The notes below the pieces were generated by a model that did not search any database, was not told where the DNA came from, and saw nothing but the letters and a program-made list of their open reading frames with translations. A DNA stretch of 17,784 bases from Bacillota bacterium (GTDB taxonomy: Bacteria; Bacillota; Clostridia; Clostridiales; Caloramatoraceae). A program made the position numbers and the translations under genes. The stretch spans positions 1 to 17,784 of the forward strand of contig JAEWEN010000113.1 of NCBI GenBank assembly GCA_023389275.1, in the 5' to 3' direction. This document shows positions 7,880 through 14,998 of this stretch, one piece after another. How positions within the stretch are numbered: position 1 is the stretch's first letter; each line of letters opens with the position of its first letter.

Positions 7880-8534
7880 TGTTTTTCCTCCTTTTAATAA
7901 GTTTCATTAATATTATAATAAAAATTAAAATAATAAAGCTAATTAAACTAAATATTAATACTATATTAGAAGCATGAGCCATAAAAAATTCTTCAGGCAT
8001 AATATTAATAATAATACTAGTGTCAGGGTCAAGTAGCCAGTAATCATTTGTAAATAAAATTTCATGAAATATTGTAAAGCTTTCACTAAAATTTAAAAAG
8101 GCTATAAAAAATATTCCTATAATAATAATTGAAGTTAATATAAAATATTTAATTACATTTTTTAAAAAGTCATATAATGAATATTTTCTTATAGTGTATA
8201 TAGCTGTTAAGACTGTTATAGTTAATAGTAAAAGAAAAACATATTTTGAAGCTATAAATAAATTTTTTACATCTTTCATATGAATTATTTCTTCATTTGT
8301 AAAAATTCCACTTCTATTTAAATTGTTAATATCTCCTTTAAGATAGGATATAACTTCTTTTGCAACAAAGTTTGGAGATATACTTCTAGATAAAACCATA
8401 GAGTTTTCATATGTATTATTTATTTGAAATTGCTTTATATAAAAGCTTTTATCATATGTAGTTATAAATATTGAAGATATTAATATGGAAAAAAATATAC
8501 AAATTGATATAATTATATAATAAAGTTTTTTCAT
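7866..8534 (-). CDS. lit: DUF1461 membrane protein, probable lipoprotein transacylase Lit
   Basis: The 222-residue protein has an N-terminal helix, an extracellular stretch (about 28-92) and three further helices, ending in a basic tail (KLIKRRKNN). The pattern FHEILFTNDYWLLDP at 156-170, followed by IIINIMPEEFF, is typical of DUF1461/TIGR01906. Members of this family in Enterococcus and Bacillus were shown to be Lit, which moves an acyl chain from the diacylglyceryl group to the amino terminus of the lipoprotein cysteine, giving lyso-form lipoproteins. H85 and H157 here coincide with the two invariant histidines I recall for Lit. The start is supported by GGAGGGTG 4 bases upstream. Whether this copy makes lyso lipoproteins is inference; some DUF1461 proteins may do something else. 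Confidence 0.72.
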   Translation of the reverse strand: MKKLYYIIISICIFFSILISSIFITTYDKSFYIKQFQINNTYENSMVLSRSISPNFVAKEVISYLKGDINNLNRSGIFTNEEIIHMKDVKNLFIASKYVFLLLLTITVLTAIYTIRKYSLYDFLKNVIKYFILTSIIIIGIFFIAFLNFSESFTIFHEILFTNDYWLLDPDTSIIINIMPEEFFMAHASNIVLIFSLISFIILIFIIILMKLIKRRKNNVKL

Positions 8535-8563
8535 ACACCCTCCTATAACTTGATTTTAATAAC

Positions 8564-8592
8564 ATTATATCAACAATATTAGGATTTGGGAA
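8564..8592 (-). promoter_or_regulatory. Promoter for lit-aminopeptidase; divergent promoter region
   Basis: On the minus strand TTCCCA and a perfect TATAAT are 17 bases apart, with the lit start codon 30 bases downstream of the -10. The opposite gene at 8616 must be transcribed from the same 81-base gap. Candidates on the plus strand are TCAACA (8570-8575) with AATAAT (8593-8598), and TTGATT (8550-8555) with a poor -10. Both overlap this site, so the two divergent units may compete for polymerase. Confidence 0.5.
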
Positions 8593-8615
8593 AATAATAA
8601 GAAAGGCGTGTGTAA

Positions 8616-10403
8616 ATGCTGAATATAAAAGAGTTAGAAGAGAAAATTAAAATTTTAGATTTAGATATTAATAAGCAAAAGAAAAAATCAAATTTATTAA
8701 GTATTTTAAGATTAATACTTTCTATAGTTATTATAGCTATAATAATAAAGTCTTTCTCTAATGGAATAAGTTTTTTAGAGGGAATACCTATTGTTTTAGG
8801 AATAGCTTTATTTATAGTATTAGTTGTTTTTCATACTAAAGTAAAAAAACAAGAAAAATATTTAAGTATTAAAATAAAAATAATAAATGAATATATAGAT
8901 AGATTAAATTATAATTGGAGAGATTTTAAAGATATTGGAGAAGAGGCTATAGATTATAATCATTGTTATACAGGAGATTTAGATATATTTGGAAAGGGTT
9001 CACTTTTTCAGCTAATAAATGCAACAAAAACTTTTGTAGGAAGACAAAGGCTTATAAAAACTTTAAGTGGAGATTTTAACATTAAAAAACTAAAAGAAAA
9101 ACAAGAAGCTGTTAAAGAGCTAAGTAATAACATAGATTTTTGTATTGAAGTTCAAACAAAAGGGGAAGTAAATTTAGATAAGAATAAAGACCCTAAAGAT
9201 CTTATAGATTATGGTAAAAATTTAGAATTATCCTATAATAAAGCATTTAAATGGATAATATATCCTATGCCGGTTATATTAATAATATCTTCGTTTTTAG
9301 CTTATATTACTTTATCTAAAGTTTTTTTAAATATTGCAGCAATTTCACTTGTTATAAATATTTTATTAAATGCTTATTTTATAGTTAAAGGATACAGTGG
9401 GTTTTCTAAGGTAACACCATATAAAAAGAATCTTAAAGCTTACTTAAATATTATAGATTTAATTGAAAGTAATGATTTTAAATCAAAGTATATAAAGGAT
9501 ATAAAATTTGTATTAGAAGATGATATTAAAGCTAGTAAAGTAATGAAAAAGTTAGAGTCTATAGTAGATGCTATTAATTTAAGATATAATGTAGTAGCAT
9601 ATTTTATATTAAACTTAGTGTTTTTATGGGACTATCAATGTATGTTTACATTAGAGGATTTTAAATCTAAATATGGTGATAAAATAGAAAAATATATTTA
9701 TGCTGTTGGAGATTTAGAAGAGATTATAAGCTTAAGTGTAATAGATAATATTAACGAAATAACTACTTATCCTAATGTAAAGGAAAGTGGTGTTTATGTA
9801 AAAGGAGAAGATATAGGTCATCCTTTAATAAAACAAGATGTTAGAGTTAATAATGATATAGATATAAATGAAAAGAATCTTGTTATTACAGGTTCTAATA
9901 TGTCAGGGAAAACAACTTTTTTAAGAACTATAGGAATAAACTTAATTTTGGCATACTCAGGGGCACCTTGTGTTGCAAAAAGTTTTTCATCTTCTTATAT
10001 GAAGGTACTTACATCTATGAGAATAATAGATAATTTAGAAATGGGTATTTCTACTTTCTATGCAGAGCTTATAAGAATAAAAAATATTATTGAATACTCT
10101 AAGAAAAACAAGCCTATGATATTTTTAATAGATGAAATTTTTAGAGGAACCAACTCTAAAGATAGAATAGTTGGAGCAAAAAACGTATTGAAAAGTTTAT
10201 CTAAAAATCATATAATAGGTGGAATATCAACACATGATTTTGAAATTTGCGATATAAAAGACGAAAAAATAGAAAATTACCATTTTGAAGAGTACTATAA
10301 TAGTGGTAAAATATTATTTGATTACAAAATTAAAAATGGAATATCAACAACTAAAAATGCAAAATATCTAATGAGAATGGTAGGGATAGATATAGATGAA
10401 TAA
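8616..10403 (+). CDS. Membrane-anchored MutS-like ATPase
   Basis: The 595-residue protein ends in a MutS-type ATPase domain. Walker A is GSNMSGKTT (426-434) with the MSGKTTFLR signature of the family, Walker B is FLIDE (503-507) followed by IFRGTNSKDR, and the switch motif is GISTHDFE. Before it lies a region resembling the MutS core/lever domain. The N-terminus is not the mismatch-recognition domain. Instead there is a short charged, probably coiled segment (1-25), a pair of membrane helices (about 28-48 and 51-73) and a second pair (about 213-233 and 236-257). No C-terminal Smr nuclease domain is seen. Canonical MutS is soluble and about 850 residues, so this is a paralogue and mismatch repair should not be assumed. 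The ribosome-binding site (AAGG) is weak. Function unknown. Confidence 0.88.
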   Translation: MLNIKELEEKIKILDLDINKQKKKSNLLSILRLILSIVIIAIIIKSFSNGISFLEGIPIVLGIALFIVLVVFHTKVKKQEKYLSIKIKIINEYIDRLNYNWRDFKDIGEEAIDYNHCYTGDLDIFGKGSLFQLINATKTFVGRQRLIKTLSGDFNIKKLKEKQEAVKELSNNIDFCIEVQTKGEVNLDKNKDPKDLIDYGKNLELSYNKAFKWIIYPMPVILIISSFLAYITLSKVFLNIAAISLVINILLNAYFIVKGYSGFSKVTPYKKNLKAYLNIIDLIESNDFKSKYIKDIKFVLEDDIKASKVMKKLESIVDAINLRYNVVAYFILNLVFLWDYQCMFTLEDFKSKYGDKIEKYIYAVGDLEEIISLSVIDNINEITTYPNVKESGVYVKGEDIGHPLIKQDVRVNNDIDINEKNLVITGSNMSGKTTFLRTIGINLILAYSGAPCVAKSFSSSYMKVLTSMRIIDNLEMGISTFYAELIRIKNIIEYSKKNKPMIFLIDEIFRGTNSKDRIVGAKNVLKSLSKNHIIGGISTHDFEICDIKDEKIENYHFEEYYNSGKILFDYKIKNGISTTKNAKYLMRMVGIDIDE

Positions 10404-10422
10404 AGGCAGTAAAATGCCTTTT
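10402..10422 (+). terminator. Short hairpin after the MutS-like gene
   Basis: AAAGGCA and TGCCTTT form a 7-base stem with a 6-base loop, starting inside the stop codon and ending in four T. With so short a U-tail it may be only a partial terminator, letting some transcripts continue into the carboxypeptidase gene. Confidence 0.4.
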
Positions 10423-10442
10423 AAGGTTCGGAAGGAGAATTT

Positions 10443-11213
10443 ATGAGAAAGAGTATTAAAAAACCCATAATAGGATTTTTAATAGCAGCTTTAGGAGTTT
10501 CCATGATAGTATTAGTTAGATCTAAGTCTAACATTACAGTATATGAAAACAGTAGAATAATAGAAGCAGAAAGTAATGTTAAAGAAGCTAAAGAAGTAGA
10601 TGAAAATCTCATGAAAATAAAAGCTATAATAAATCATGATGATTCAGGATTTACTCAGCTTGTTAACAAGGATAATGCAGCAGAAGAGAGAAATATAAAA
10701 AAAGATCTTACAATTCCAAAGGTTCCTTTAGTTGCACCTAGGGGAAATGAAAAAAATCTTATGAGAAAAGAAGCAGCAAAAGCTCTTGAGAAAATGTGTA
10801 ATGATGCTAAAGAAAATGCTAATTTAAACATTTTTTTAGGTAGTGGATATAGATCTCCAGAAAGACAAAATGAGGTGTATGCTGCTGAGATAAAAAATGA
10901 AGGAGAAGTTGGAAAACAATATGTTGCAGTTCCTGGGCATAGCGAGCATCAAACTGGTCTTGCAGTAGATTTAACATGTAAGTCTATGAAGTTTTTACTT
11001 GAAGAAAACTTTGAAGATACTAAAGAAGGTCAATGGCTTATTAATAATGCCTATAAATATGGATATATATTAAGATATCCAAAAGGGAAAGAAAATATAA
11101 CAGGATATAATTATGAACCTTGGCATTATAGATATGTAGGAGTAGAGTTAAGTTCTTATATACATGAAAATAACCTTACTCTTGAAGAGGTTTATAGTCT
11201 TATACAAAAATAA
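10443..11213 (+). CDS. D-alanyl-D-alanine carboxypeptidase, VanY family (M15B)
   Basis: This zinc enzyme trims the terminal D-alanine from peptidoglycan stem peptides outside the membrane. The 256-residue protein starts with basic residues and a hydrophobic stretch (about 9-25) that acts as a membrane anchor or signal peptide. A linker leads to the catalytic domain with SGYRS (R137 binds the substrate carboxylate), PGHSEHQTGLAVD (zinc ligands H169 and D176) and EPWHYRYVG (base E225, zinc ligand H228). The start follows AAGGAG at 10432-10437, 5 bases before the ATG. The neighbours are not vancomycin-resistance genes, so a housekeeping wall-maturation role is more likely than glycopeptide resistance. 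No promoter is visible in the 39 bases upstream; it may share transcripts with the MutS-like gene. Confidence 0.92.
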   Translation: MRKSIKKPIIGFLIAALGVSMIVLVRSKSNITVYENSRIIEAESNVKEAKEVDENLMKIKAIINHDDSGFTQLVNKDNAAEERNIKKDLTIPKVPLVAPRGNEKNLMRKEAAKALEKMCNDAKENANLNIFLGSGYRSPERQNEVYAAEIKNEGEVGKQYVAVPGHSEHQTGLAVDLTCKSMKFLLEENFEDTKEGQWLINNAYKYGYILRYPKGKENITGYNYEPWHYRYVGVELSSYIHENNLTLEEVYSLIQK

Positions 11214-11218
11214 AAGTT

Positions 11219-11249
11219 AAAGCTGTAGGATTTTTTCTACAGCTTTTTT
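11219..11249 (+). terminator. Terminator between the carboxypeptidase and cobT
   Basis: AAAGCTGTAG and CTACAGCTTT enclose an 8-base loop (GATTTTTT), and the 3' arm continues as six T. It looks like an efficient intrinsic terminator. It ends only 14 bases before the cobT start codon. Confidence 0.85.
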
Positions 11250-11263
11250 AGGGGGAATTTATA

Positions 11264-12331
11264 ATGTTAAAATACTTAGATGAAATTACATCTTCTGATT
11301 ATGAAATTTATAATAATGCAATGAAAAAATTAGATTCTTTAATAAAACCTGTTAAAAGTCTTGGAACTTTAGAAGATATAGCAGCAAAAATATGTTCAAT
11401 ACAGGGAACATTAAGTCCAAGCTTAGGCAAAAAAATAGTTGTTGTTATGGCATCAGATAATGGAGTGTGTGAAGAAGGTGTTGCATCTGGTCCTCAAAGC
11501 GTTACATCTATGCAAACTATAAACTTTTTAAGAGGAATATCAGGTATAGCGGTTATATCAAAAGCTAATAACACAGATATAAAGGTAATAGATATAGGTG
11601 TATTAAATGATATTTATTATGAAGGTCTTGATATTAAGAAAATAAGAAAAGGAACTAGAAACAGTGCAAAAGAACCTGCTATGACAATGGATGAATGTTT
11701 AAAAGCAATAAATGTTGGTTTTGAAACTGTTAAAGATTTAAAGAATAAAGGCTACACTATTATAGGTACTGGAGAAATGGGAATAGGAAATACAACAACT
11801 AGTTCATCTCTTTTAATAGCTTTAACAAATTGTAGTGTAGAAGATGCAACAGATAGGGGAGCAGGACTTTTAGATGATCAGCTTTTACATAAGAAAAAGG
11901 TAATAGAAAATATAATTAATTTACATAAAGATTACTTTGATAATCCTTTAGAGTGTTTAAGACGTGTTGGAGGATATGATATAGCAGGACTTGTAGGACT
12001 TTATTTAGGAGCTGCTTATTATAAAATACCTATAGTAATAGATGGATTTATATCAATAGTTGCTGCTCTTTGTGCATATAAAATAAATAATTTTACAAAG
12101 GACTATATGTTAGCTTCACACATATCTAGAGAAAAAGGATATAACATTGCTCTTAAAGAATTAAATTTAAATCCTATGCTTAATCTTAACATGAGACTAG
12201 GTGAAGGAGTTGGGTGTCCTTTAGCATTTAATATAATAGAAACAGCTATTAGTGTTATAAATAATATGGGAACATTTGAAGAAGGAAATGTTGATATAAA
12301 AGATTATAAAGATTTTTGGAGGGAAAAATAA
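11264..12331 (+). CDS. cobT: Nicotinate-nucleotide:dimethylbenzimidazole phosphoribosyltransferase
   Basis: CobT transfers phosphoribose from nicotinate mononucleotide to the lower-ligand base, usually 5,6-dimethylbenzimidazole, giving alpha-ribazole phosphate for cobalamin. The length of 355 residues is standard. Recognisable segments are ASDNGVCEEGVASGPQSVT (63-81), GTGEMGIGNTTTSSSLL (168-184), DRGAGLLD, RRVGGYDIAGLVG, and LGEGVGCPLA, where E314 matches the catalytic glutamate. The start follows an AGGGGGA site 7 bases upstream. The next gene begins directly after the stop. It is the first gene of the cob cluster, but no cobalamin riboswitch fits in the 50-base gap upstream. Base specificity cannot be predicted; many anaerobes use other lower ligands. 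Confidence 0.97.
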   Translation: MLKYLDEITSSDYEIYNNAMKKLDSLIKPVKSLGTLEDIAAKICSIQGTLSPSLGKKIVVVMASDNGVCEEGVASGPQSVTSMQTINFLRGISGIAVISKANNTDIKVIDIGVLNDIYYEGLDIKKIRKGTRNSAKEPAMTMDECLKAINVGFETVKDLKNKGYTIIGTGEMGIGNTTTSSSLLIALTNCSVEDATDRGAGLLDDQLLHKKKVIENIINLHKDYFDNPLECLRRVGGYDIAGLVGLYLGAAYYKIPIVIDGFISIVAALCAYKINNFTKDYMLASHISREKGYNIALKELNLNPMLNLNMRLGEGVGCPLAFNIIETAISVINNMGTFEEGNVDIKDYKDFWREK

Positions 12332-12865
12332 ATGATACTTATAACAGGTGGTGCTAGAAGTGGAAAGTCATCATATGGAGAAAGTTTATTAAAAGAGTGT
12401 AATAATGTTCTTTATATAGCAACCTCTATTCCTTTTGATGATGAAATGAAAGACAGAGTTGCAAAGCATAAAAGTCAAAGACCTTCTTCATGGGATACAT
12501 TAGAATGTTATGAAAAATTTAAAGAATCACTTTTAAATTTAAACAGTTATGATGGGGTTATACTTGATTGTATAACTATAATGGTTTCAAATATTATGCT
12601 TGATATATGTAAAGAAAACACAAAGGAAGAATTTAAACTTGCAGAAGAAAAGGTTATGGAAGAGGTTAAGAATCTTTTAGAAGTATTAAAAAATTTTAAT
12701 GGAAAATGTGTTTTAGTTACAAACGAAGTTGGATTTGGAGTTGTTCCAGAAAGTAAGCTTGGAAGATATTTTAGAGACATAGCAGGAAGGGCAAACCAAT
12801 ATATAGCTAAAAATTGTAGTGAAGTTTATCTTGTAGTTGCATCTATGCCAGTTAAGATAAAGTAG
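12332..12865 (+). CDS. cobU: Adenosylcobinamide kinase / adenosylcobinamide-phosphate guanylyltransferase
   Basis: CobU phosphorylates adenosylcobinamide and then adds GMP, giving adenosylcobinamide-GDP. The 177-residue protein has the P-loop GGARSGKS (6-13), the RVAKHKSQRPSSW segment in which H46 corresponds to the histidine that is guanylylated in the Salmonella enzyme, the DCITIMVSN segment, and the C-terminal TNEVGFGVVP and GRYFRDIAGRANQ motifs. The ATG abuts the cobT stop codon, and its GGAGGG site (12318-12323) lies inside cobT, pointing to coupled translation. The length is slightly short but within the usual range. Confidence 0.96.
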   Translation: MILITGGARSGKSSYGESLLKECNNVLYIATSIPFDDEMKDRVAKHKSQRPSSWDTLECYEKFKESLLNLNSYDGVILDCITIMVSNIMLDICKENTKEEFKLAEEKVMEEVKNLLEVLKNFNGKCVLVTNEVGFGVVPESKLGRYFRDIAGRANQYIAKNCSEVYLVVASMPVKIK

Positions 12866-12873
12866 GAGGATAT

Positions 12874-13641
12874 ATGAAAAGATTTTTAGTAATACTTCAA
12901 TTTATGACTAGAATACCTATTAATAAGAGCTTTGATATAACAAGAGAAGATTATGCAAAGGCTATAGTTTATTTTCCACTTGTAGGACTTATTGTAGGAT
13001 TTATAGTAAGTTTACCTATATACATAATAAAAGATGTATACTCTCCTTTTGTTACATCTATTTTAGGTGTAATTTTCTACGTATTTGTAACAGGTGCAAT
13101 ACATTTAGACGGATTCTCAGATACTTGTGATGGATTTTTTTCAGGAAGAAGTAGAGAGAAAATACTTGAAATTATGAAGGATAGTAGACTTGGTACATTT
13201 GGTGGAGTTGGGCTTATACTTGTTATAGCAATTAAGTGGGCTTTATACTTTGAAATTATAAATAATGGGATAAATAAAAACATACTTGAATATTTATCTA
13301 TTATATTAACTAGTTCAATAGCTTCAAGGTCAATAGTTATTTATTTTGCATATAAAAGAAAATATGCAAGAGACAATGAAGGTCTTGGAGATTTATTTAT
13401 AGGAAAAATAACTACAAATAGATTTTATATAAATCAAATATTATGTTTAATATTAATATTTATTATAAACTATAAACTTTTAATAGCGTATTTTATCACA
13501 TTAATTTTAATGCTTTTAGTAAGAAAAAGTATTGAAGATACTTTAAAAGGTGTTACTGGAGATATACTTGGATTTTCTATCGAGATATCAGAAGTAATTT
13601 TTATGTTTTTATCATTAGGAGTGATGGGAGTATGGAATTAA
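12874..13641 (+). CDS. cobS: Adenosylcobinamide-GDP ribazoletransferase (cobalamin synthase)
   Basis: CobS joins adenosylcobinamide-GDP to alpha-ribazole or its phosphate, the step that completes the cobalamin skeleton, at the cytoplasmic membrane. The 255-residue protein is hydrophobic with several helices. It has the family motifs TRIP (12-15), YFPLVG (33-38), and the metal-binding HLDGFSDTCDG (77-87) followed by KDSRLGTFG (102-110). An AGGAGG site (12864-12869) overlaps the cobU stop codon, 4 bases before the ATG. The last 10 bases overlap cobC. Its substrates are made by CobU and CobT, the two genes before it. Confidence 0.96.
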   Translation: MKRFLVILQFMTRIPINKSFDITREDYAKAIVYFPLVGLIVGFIVSLPIYIIKDVYSPFVTSILGVIFYVFVTGAIHLDGFSDTCDGFFSGRSREKILEIMKDSRLGTFGGVGLILVIAIKWALYFEIINNGINKNILEYLSIILTSSIASRSIVIYFAYKRKYARDNEGLGDLFIGKITTNRFYINQILCLILIFIINYKLLIAYFITLILMLLVRKSIEDTLKGVTGDILGFSIEISEVIFMFLSLGVMGVWN

Positions 13642-14222
13642 TATTTGTAAGACATGGACAAACAGATCTAAATCTAAAAAAAGTTTACCAAGGTAAAATA
13701 AATGCTTCTTTAAATCAAAATGGTATAAATGATGCAAATAAAATAAAAAGCAAGCTAAAAGATATAGAGATAAATAAAGTGTATACTTCTCCCTTAAATA
13801 GAACTATTGAAACAATGAACATAATACTGGAAAATCGAAGTGATATACCAGTTAAAACAGATAATAGAATAGAAGAAATTGATTTTGGAGATTGGGATAC
13901 AATTGCATATGATAAAGTTATGGTAGGATATGAAAAGGAATATGAAGAGTTTTTAAATGACTATGAAAATTTCACATTTCCTAATGGAGAATCATTTAAC
14001 AGCTTTTATAATAGATGTGCTAGTTTTTTAGATGATATTATAGATGTAAAAAGTAAAGATAAAGTACTTATAGTTTCACATGGAGGTGTTATAAGAGCAT
14101 TTTTATGTTACTTATTAAATCTTCCTAAAAATATGTTTTATAGTTTTAGTGTAAAACAAGGTTGTTACTCTAGAGTGCTTATATACGAAGGAATAAATTT
14201 AATAGATGAAGTTAATAAATAG
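13632..14222 (+). CDS. cobC: Histidine phosphatase, probable alpha-ribazole phosphatase
   Basis: The 196-residue protein belongs to the histidine phosphatase (phosphoglycerate mutase-like) superfamily: FVRHGQTD (5-12) with phospho-acceptor H8, R57 in SPLNRTIE, the acid E82 in RIEEIDFGDW, and the second catalytic histidine H150 in SHGG. In cobalamin synthesis CobC removes the 5'-phosphate from alpha-ribazole phosphate or from adenosylcobalamin phosphate. The superfamily has many substrates, so the specific name rests on context: it overlaps cobS by 10 bases and ends the cobT-U-S cluster. The ribosome-binding site is AGGAG at 13617-13621, inside cobS, 10 bases before the ATG. Confidence 0.86.
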   Translation: MELIFVRHGQTDLNLKKVYQGKINASLNQNGINDANKIKSKLKDIEINKVYTSPLNRTIETMNIILENRSDIPVKTDNRIEEIDFGDWDTIAYDKVMVGYEKEYEEFLNDYENFTFPNGESFNSFYNRCASFLDDIIDVKSKDKVLIVSHGGVIRAFLCYLLNLPKNMFYSFSVKQGCYSRVLIYEGINLIDEVNK

Positions 14223-14255
14223 GCTAGGAATGAATTCCAACGCCTATTTATTTTT
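14217..14255 (+). terminator. Terminator of the cob cluster
   Basis: AAATAGGC and GCCTATTT form the outer stem, GGAAT and ATTCC the inner stem, separated by small internal loops, followed by ATTTTT. The hairpin contains the cobC stop codon. Confidence 0.82.
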
Positions 14256-14387
14256 AACTTTTAATTGTAAGAATATAATGAATTTTCCTGCATATGATTA
14301 TGTGTGGGAATACATGGATAAAATCTTGTATTTCGCTTTATTGTGATAATAATATATCAAAGAGTGTAAAAATTATTTGTTATAAAA

Positions 14388-14417
14388 TTGACATAGAAAT
14401 TTTCTTTTACTTATAGT
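14388..14417 (+). promoter_or_regulatory. Orphan sigma-A-like promoter
   Basis: A perfect TTGACA (14388-14393) is followed after 18 bases by TATAGT (14412-14417), a five-of-six match to the -10 consensus. Transcription would begin near 14425, about 750 bases before the next coding region, so this site has no obvious protein gene. In a sequence this AT-rich, chance -10 matches are common; the full TTGACA is the better evidence. Confidence 0.5.
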
Positions 14418-14424
14418 ATTTAAT

Positions 14425-14635
14425 TTATTTTTGGTATATAATGTAACTATAATTCAATTTATTGTAATTTTTTATAAATCATTCAACAAAATTTAAATTT
14501 TATCAAAATAATAAATAAGTTTATATATAAATATAATTTATTAAAGATAATAATGATTATTAACATATTACATAAAAATGAAGGTTTTATTAATAAAAAA
14601 TTCATAAAGAACTTTGTAAATATACAAAGTCTTTT
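14425..14635 (+). ncRNA. Candidate small RNA (speculative)
   Basis: The interval runs from the predicted start of the orphan promoter to a hairpin with an 8-base perfect stem (ACTTTGTA, loop AATA, TACAAAGT) followed by CTTTT. This would give an RNA of about 210 nucleotides. It has no open reading frame with a ribosome-binding site and resembles no RNA family I recognise. The terminator-like tail is short, and the ends are predictions only. Confidence 0.25.
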
Positions 14636-14744
14636 GAAAAATATACAGCGCTGTGTTTTTTACTAAATTGGAAAGTTAGCTATGATATAGAATTAACAAT
14701 ACTTATACATAGCATGTAAAACTTTATTTAAAATTAAACAATTG

Positions 14745-14773
14745 TTGATTTTTTCTAATAATAGAATTAAAAT
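14745..14773 (+). promoter_or_regulatory. Sigma-A-type promoter of the gcv operon
   Basis: TTGATT (14745-14750) and TAAAAT (14768-14773) are 17 bases apart. Transcription would begin near 14780, just before the riboswitch, giving a leader of about 400 nucleotides. Two exact tandem copies of AATAAATCAA (14781-14800) fill the space between the start and the first aptamer. Confidence 0.68.
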
Positions 14774-14801
14774 TGAATTAAATAAATCAAAATAAATCAA
14801 A

Positions 14802-14998
14802 AACTCCCAGATGATGGTGGTGTGAGATATCTATTAAATTAGGAGCCGAAGAAGCAATGTAAAAATTAAGGCAGGTTTTTATAAAAACTTTCAGGCAAAA
14901 GGAACATCACTTGATGGAACTCTGGAAAGCTATTTAAAGGCACCGGAGGAGAAATACATATGTGGGTGTGTAGAAGCTCTCAGGTAAAGATACAGAGT
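14802..14998 (+). ncRNA. Tandem glycine riboswitch
   Basis: Two glycine-binding aptamers precede gcvT. The first spans about 14811-14910, with P1 formed by TGATG (14812-14816) and CATCA (14905-14909), the core GGAGCCGAAGAAGCAA (14842-14857) and the 3' signature TTTCAGGCAAAAGGA. The second spans 14919-14998, with P1 formed by ACTCTG (14919-14924) and CAGAGT (14993-14998), the core GGCACCGGAGGAGAAA (14939-14954) and CTCTCAGGTAAAGATACAG. Leader and linker bases (about 14802-14810 and 14910-14918) could form the extra P0/kink-turn helix known for this class. The downstream genes encode the glycine cleavage system, the classic target, and in known cases glycine turns expression on. The second aptamer departs from consensus in its 3' signature (GATACAG rather than GGACAG) but is still recognisable. 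Confidence 0.93.

Larger units (their letters stand above)
14256..14744. other. Long AT-rich intergenic stretch without a supported protein gene
   Basis: About 490 bases separate the cob terminator from the gcv promoter. I find no open frame with a credible ribosome-binding site on either strand. The stretch contains a promoter-like site (14388-14417), a hairpin followed by CTTTT (14611-14635), a GC-rich palindrome ACAGCGCTGT followed by a T run (14645-14661), and a GCTATG/CATAGC inverted repeat (14679-14684 and 14708-14713). No tRNA or recognised RNA family is evident. It may hold a small RNA or binding sites for a regulator. Confidence 0.6.

Noticed and set aside
10443..11213. A vancomycin-resistance gene cluster
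   Set aside because: The carboxypeptidase is of the VanY family, but no vanHAX, vanRS or serine racemase genes are nearby. A housekeeping wall enzyme is the simpler reading.
11214..11263. A cobalamin riboswitch before cobT
   Set aside because: The 50 bases are mostly terminator and ribosome-binding site; a B12 aptamer needs far more room and its conserved core is not present in the preceding carboxypeptidase gene end.
14294..14416. A 40-codon open frame starting MIMCGNTW, cysteine-rich, upstream of the orphan promoter
   Set aside because: There is no ribosome-binding site before the ATG, codon use is unremarkable for AT-rich spacer, and the frame ends inside the predicted promoter. A real small gene cannot be fully excluded.
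14781..14800. Two tandem copies of AATAAATCAA as a possible regulator site or start of a repeat array
   Set aside because: Only two 10-base copies of an A/T-rich unit occur directly after the promoter. In sequence this biased that can arise by slippage, and no further copies are seen.
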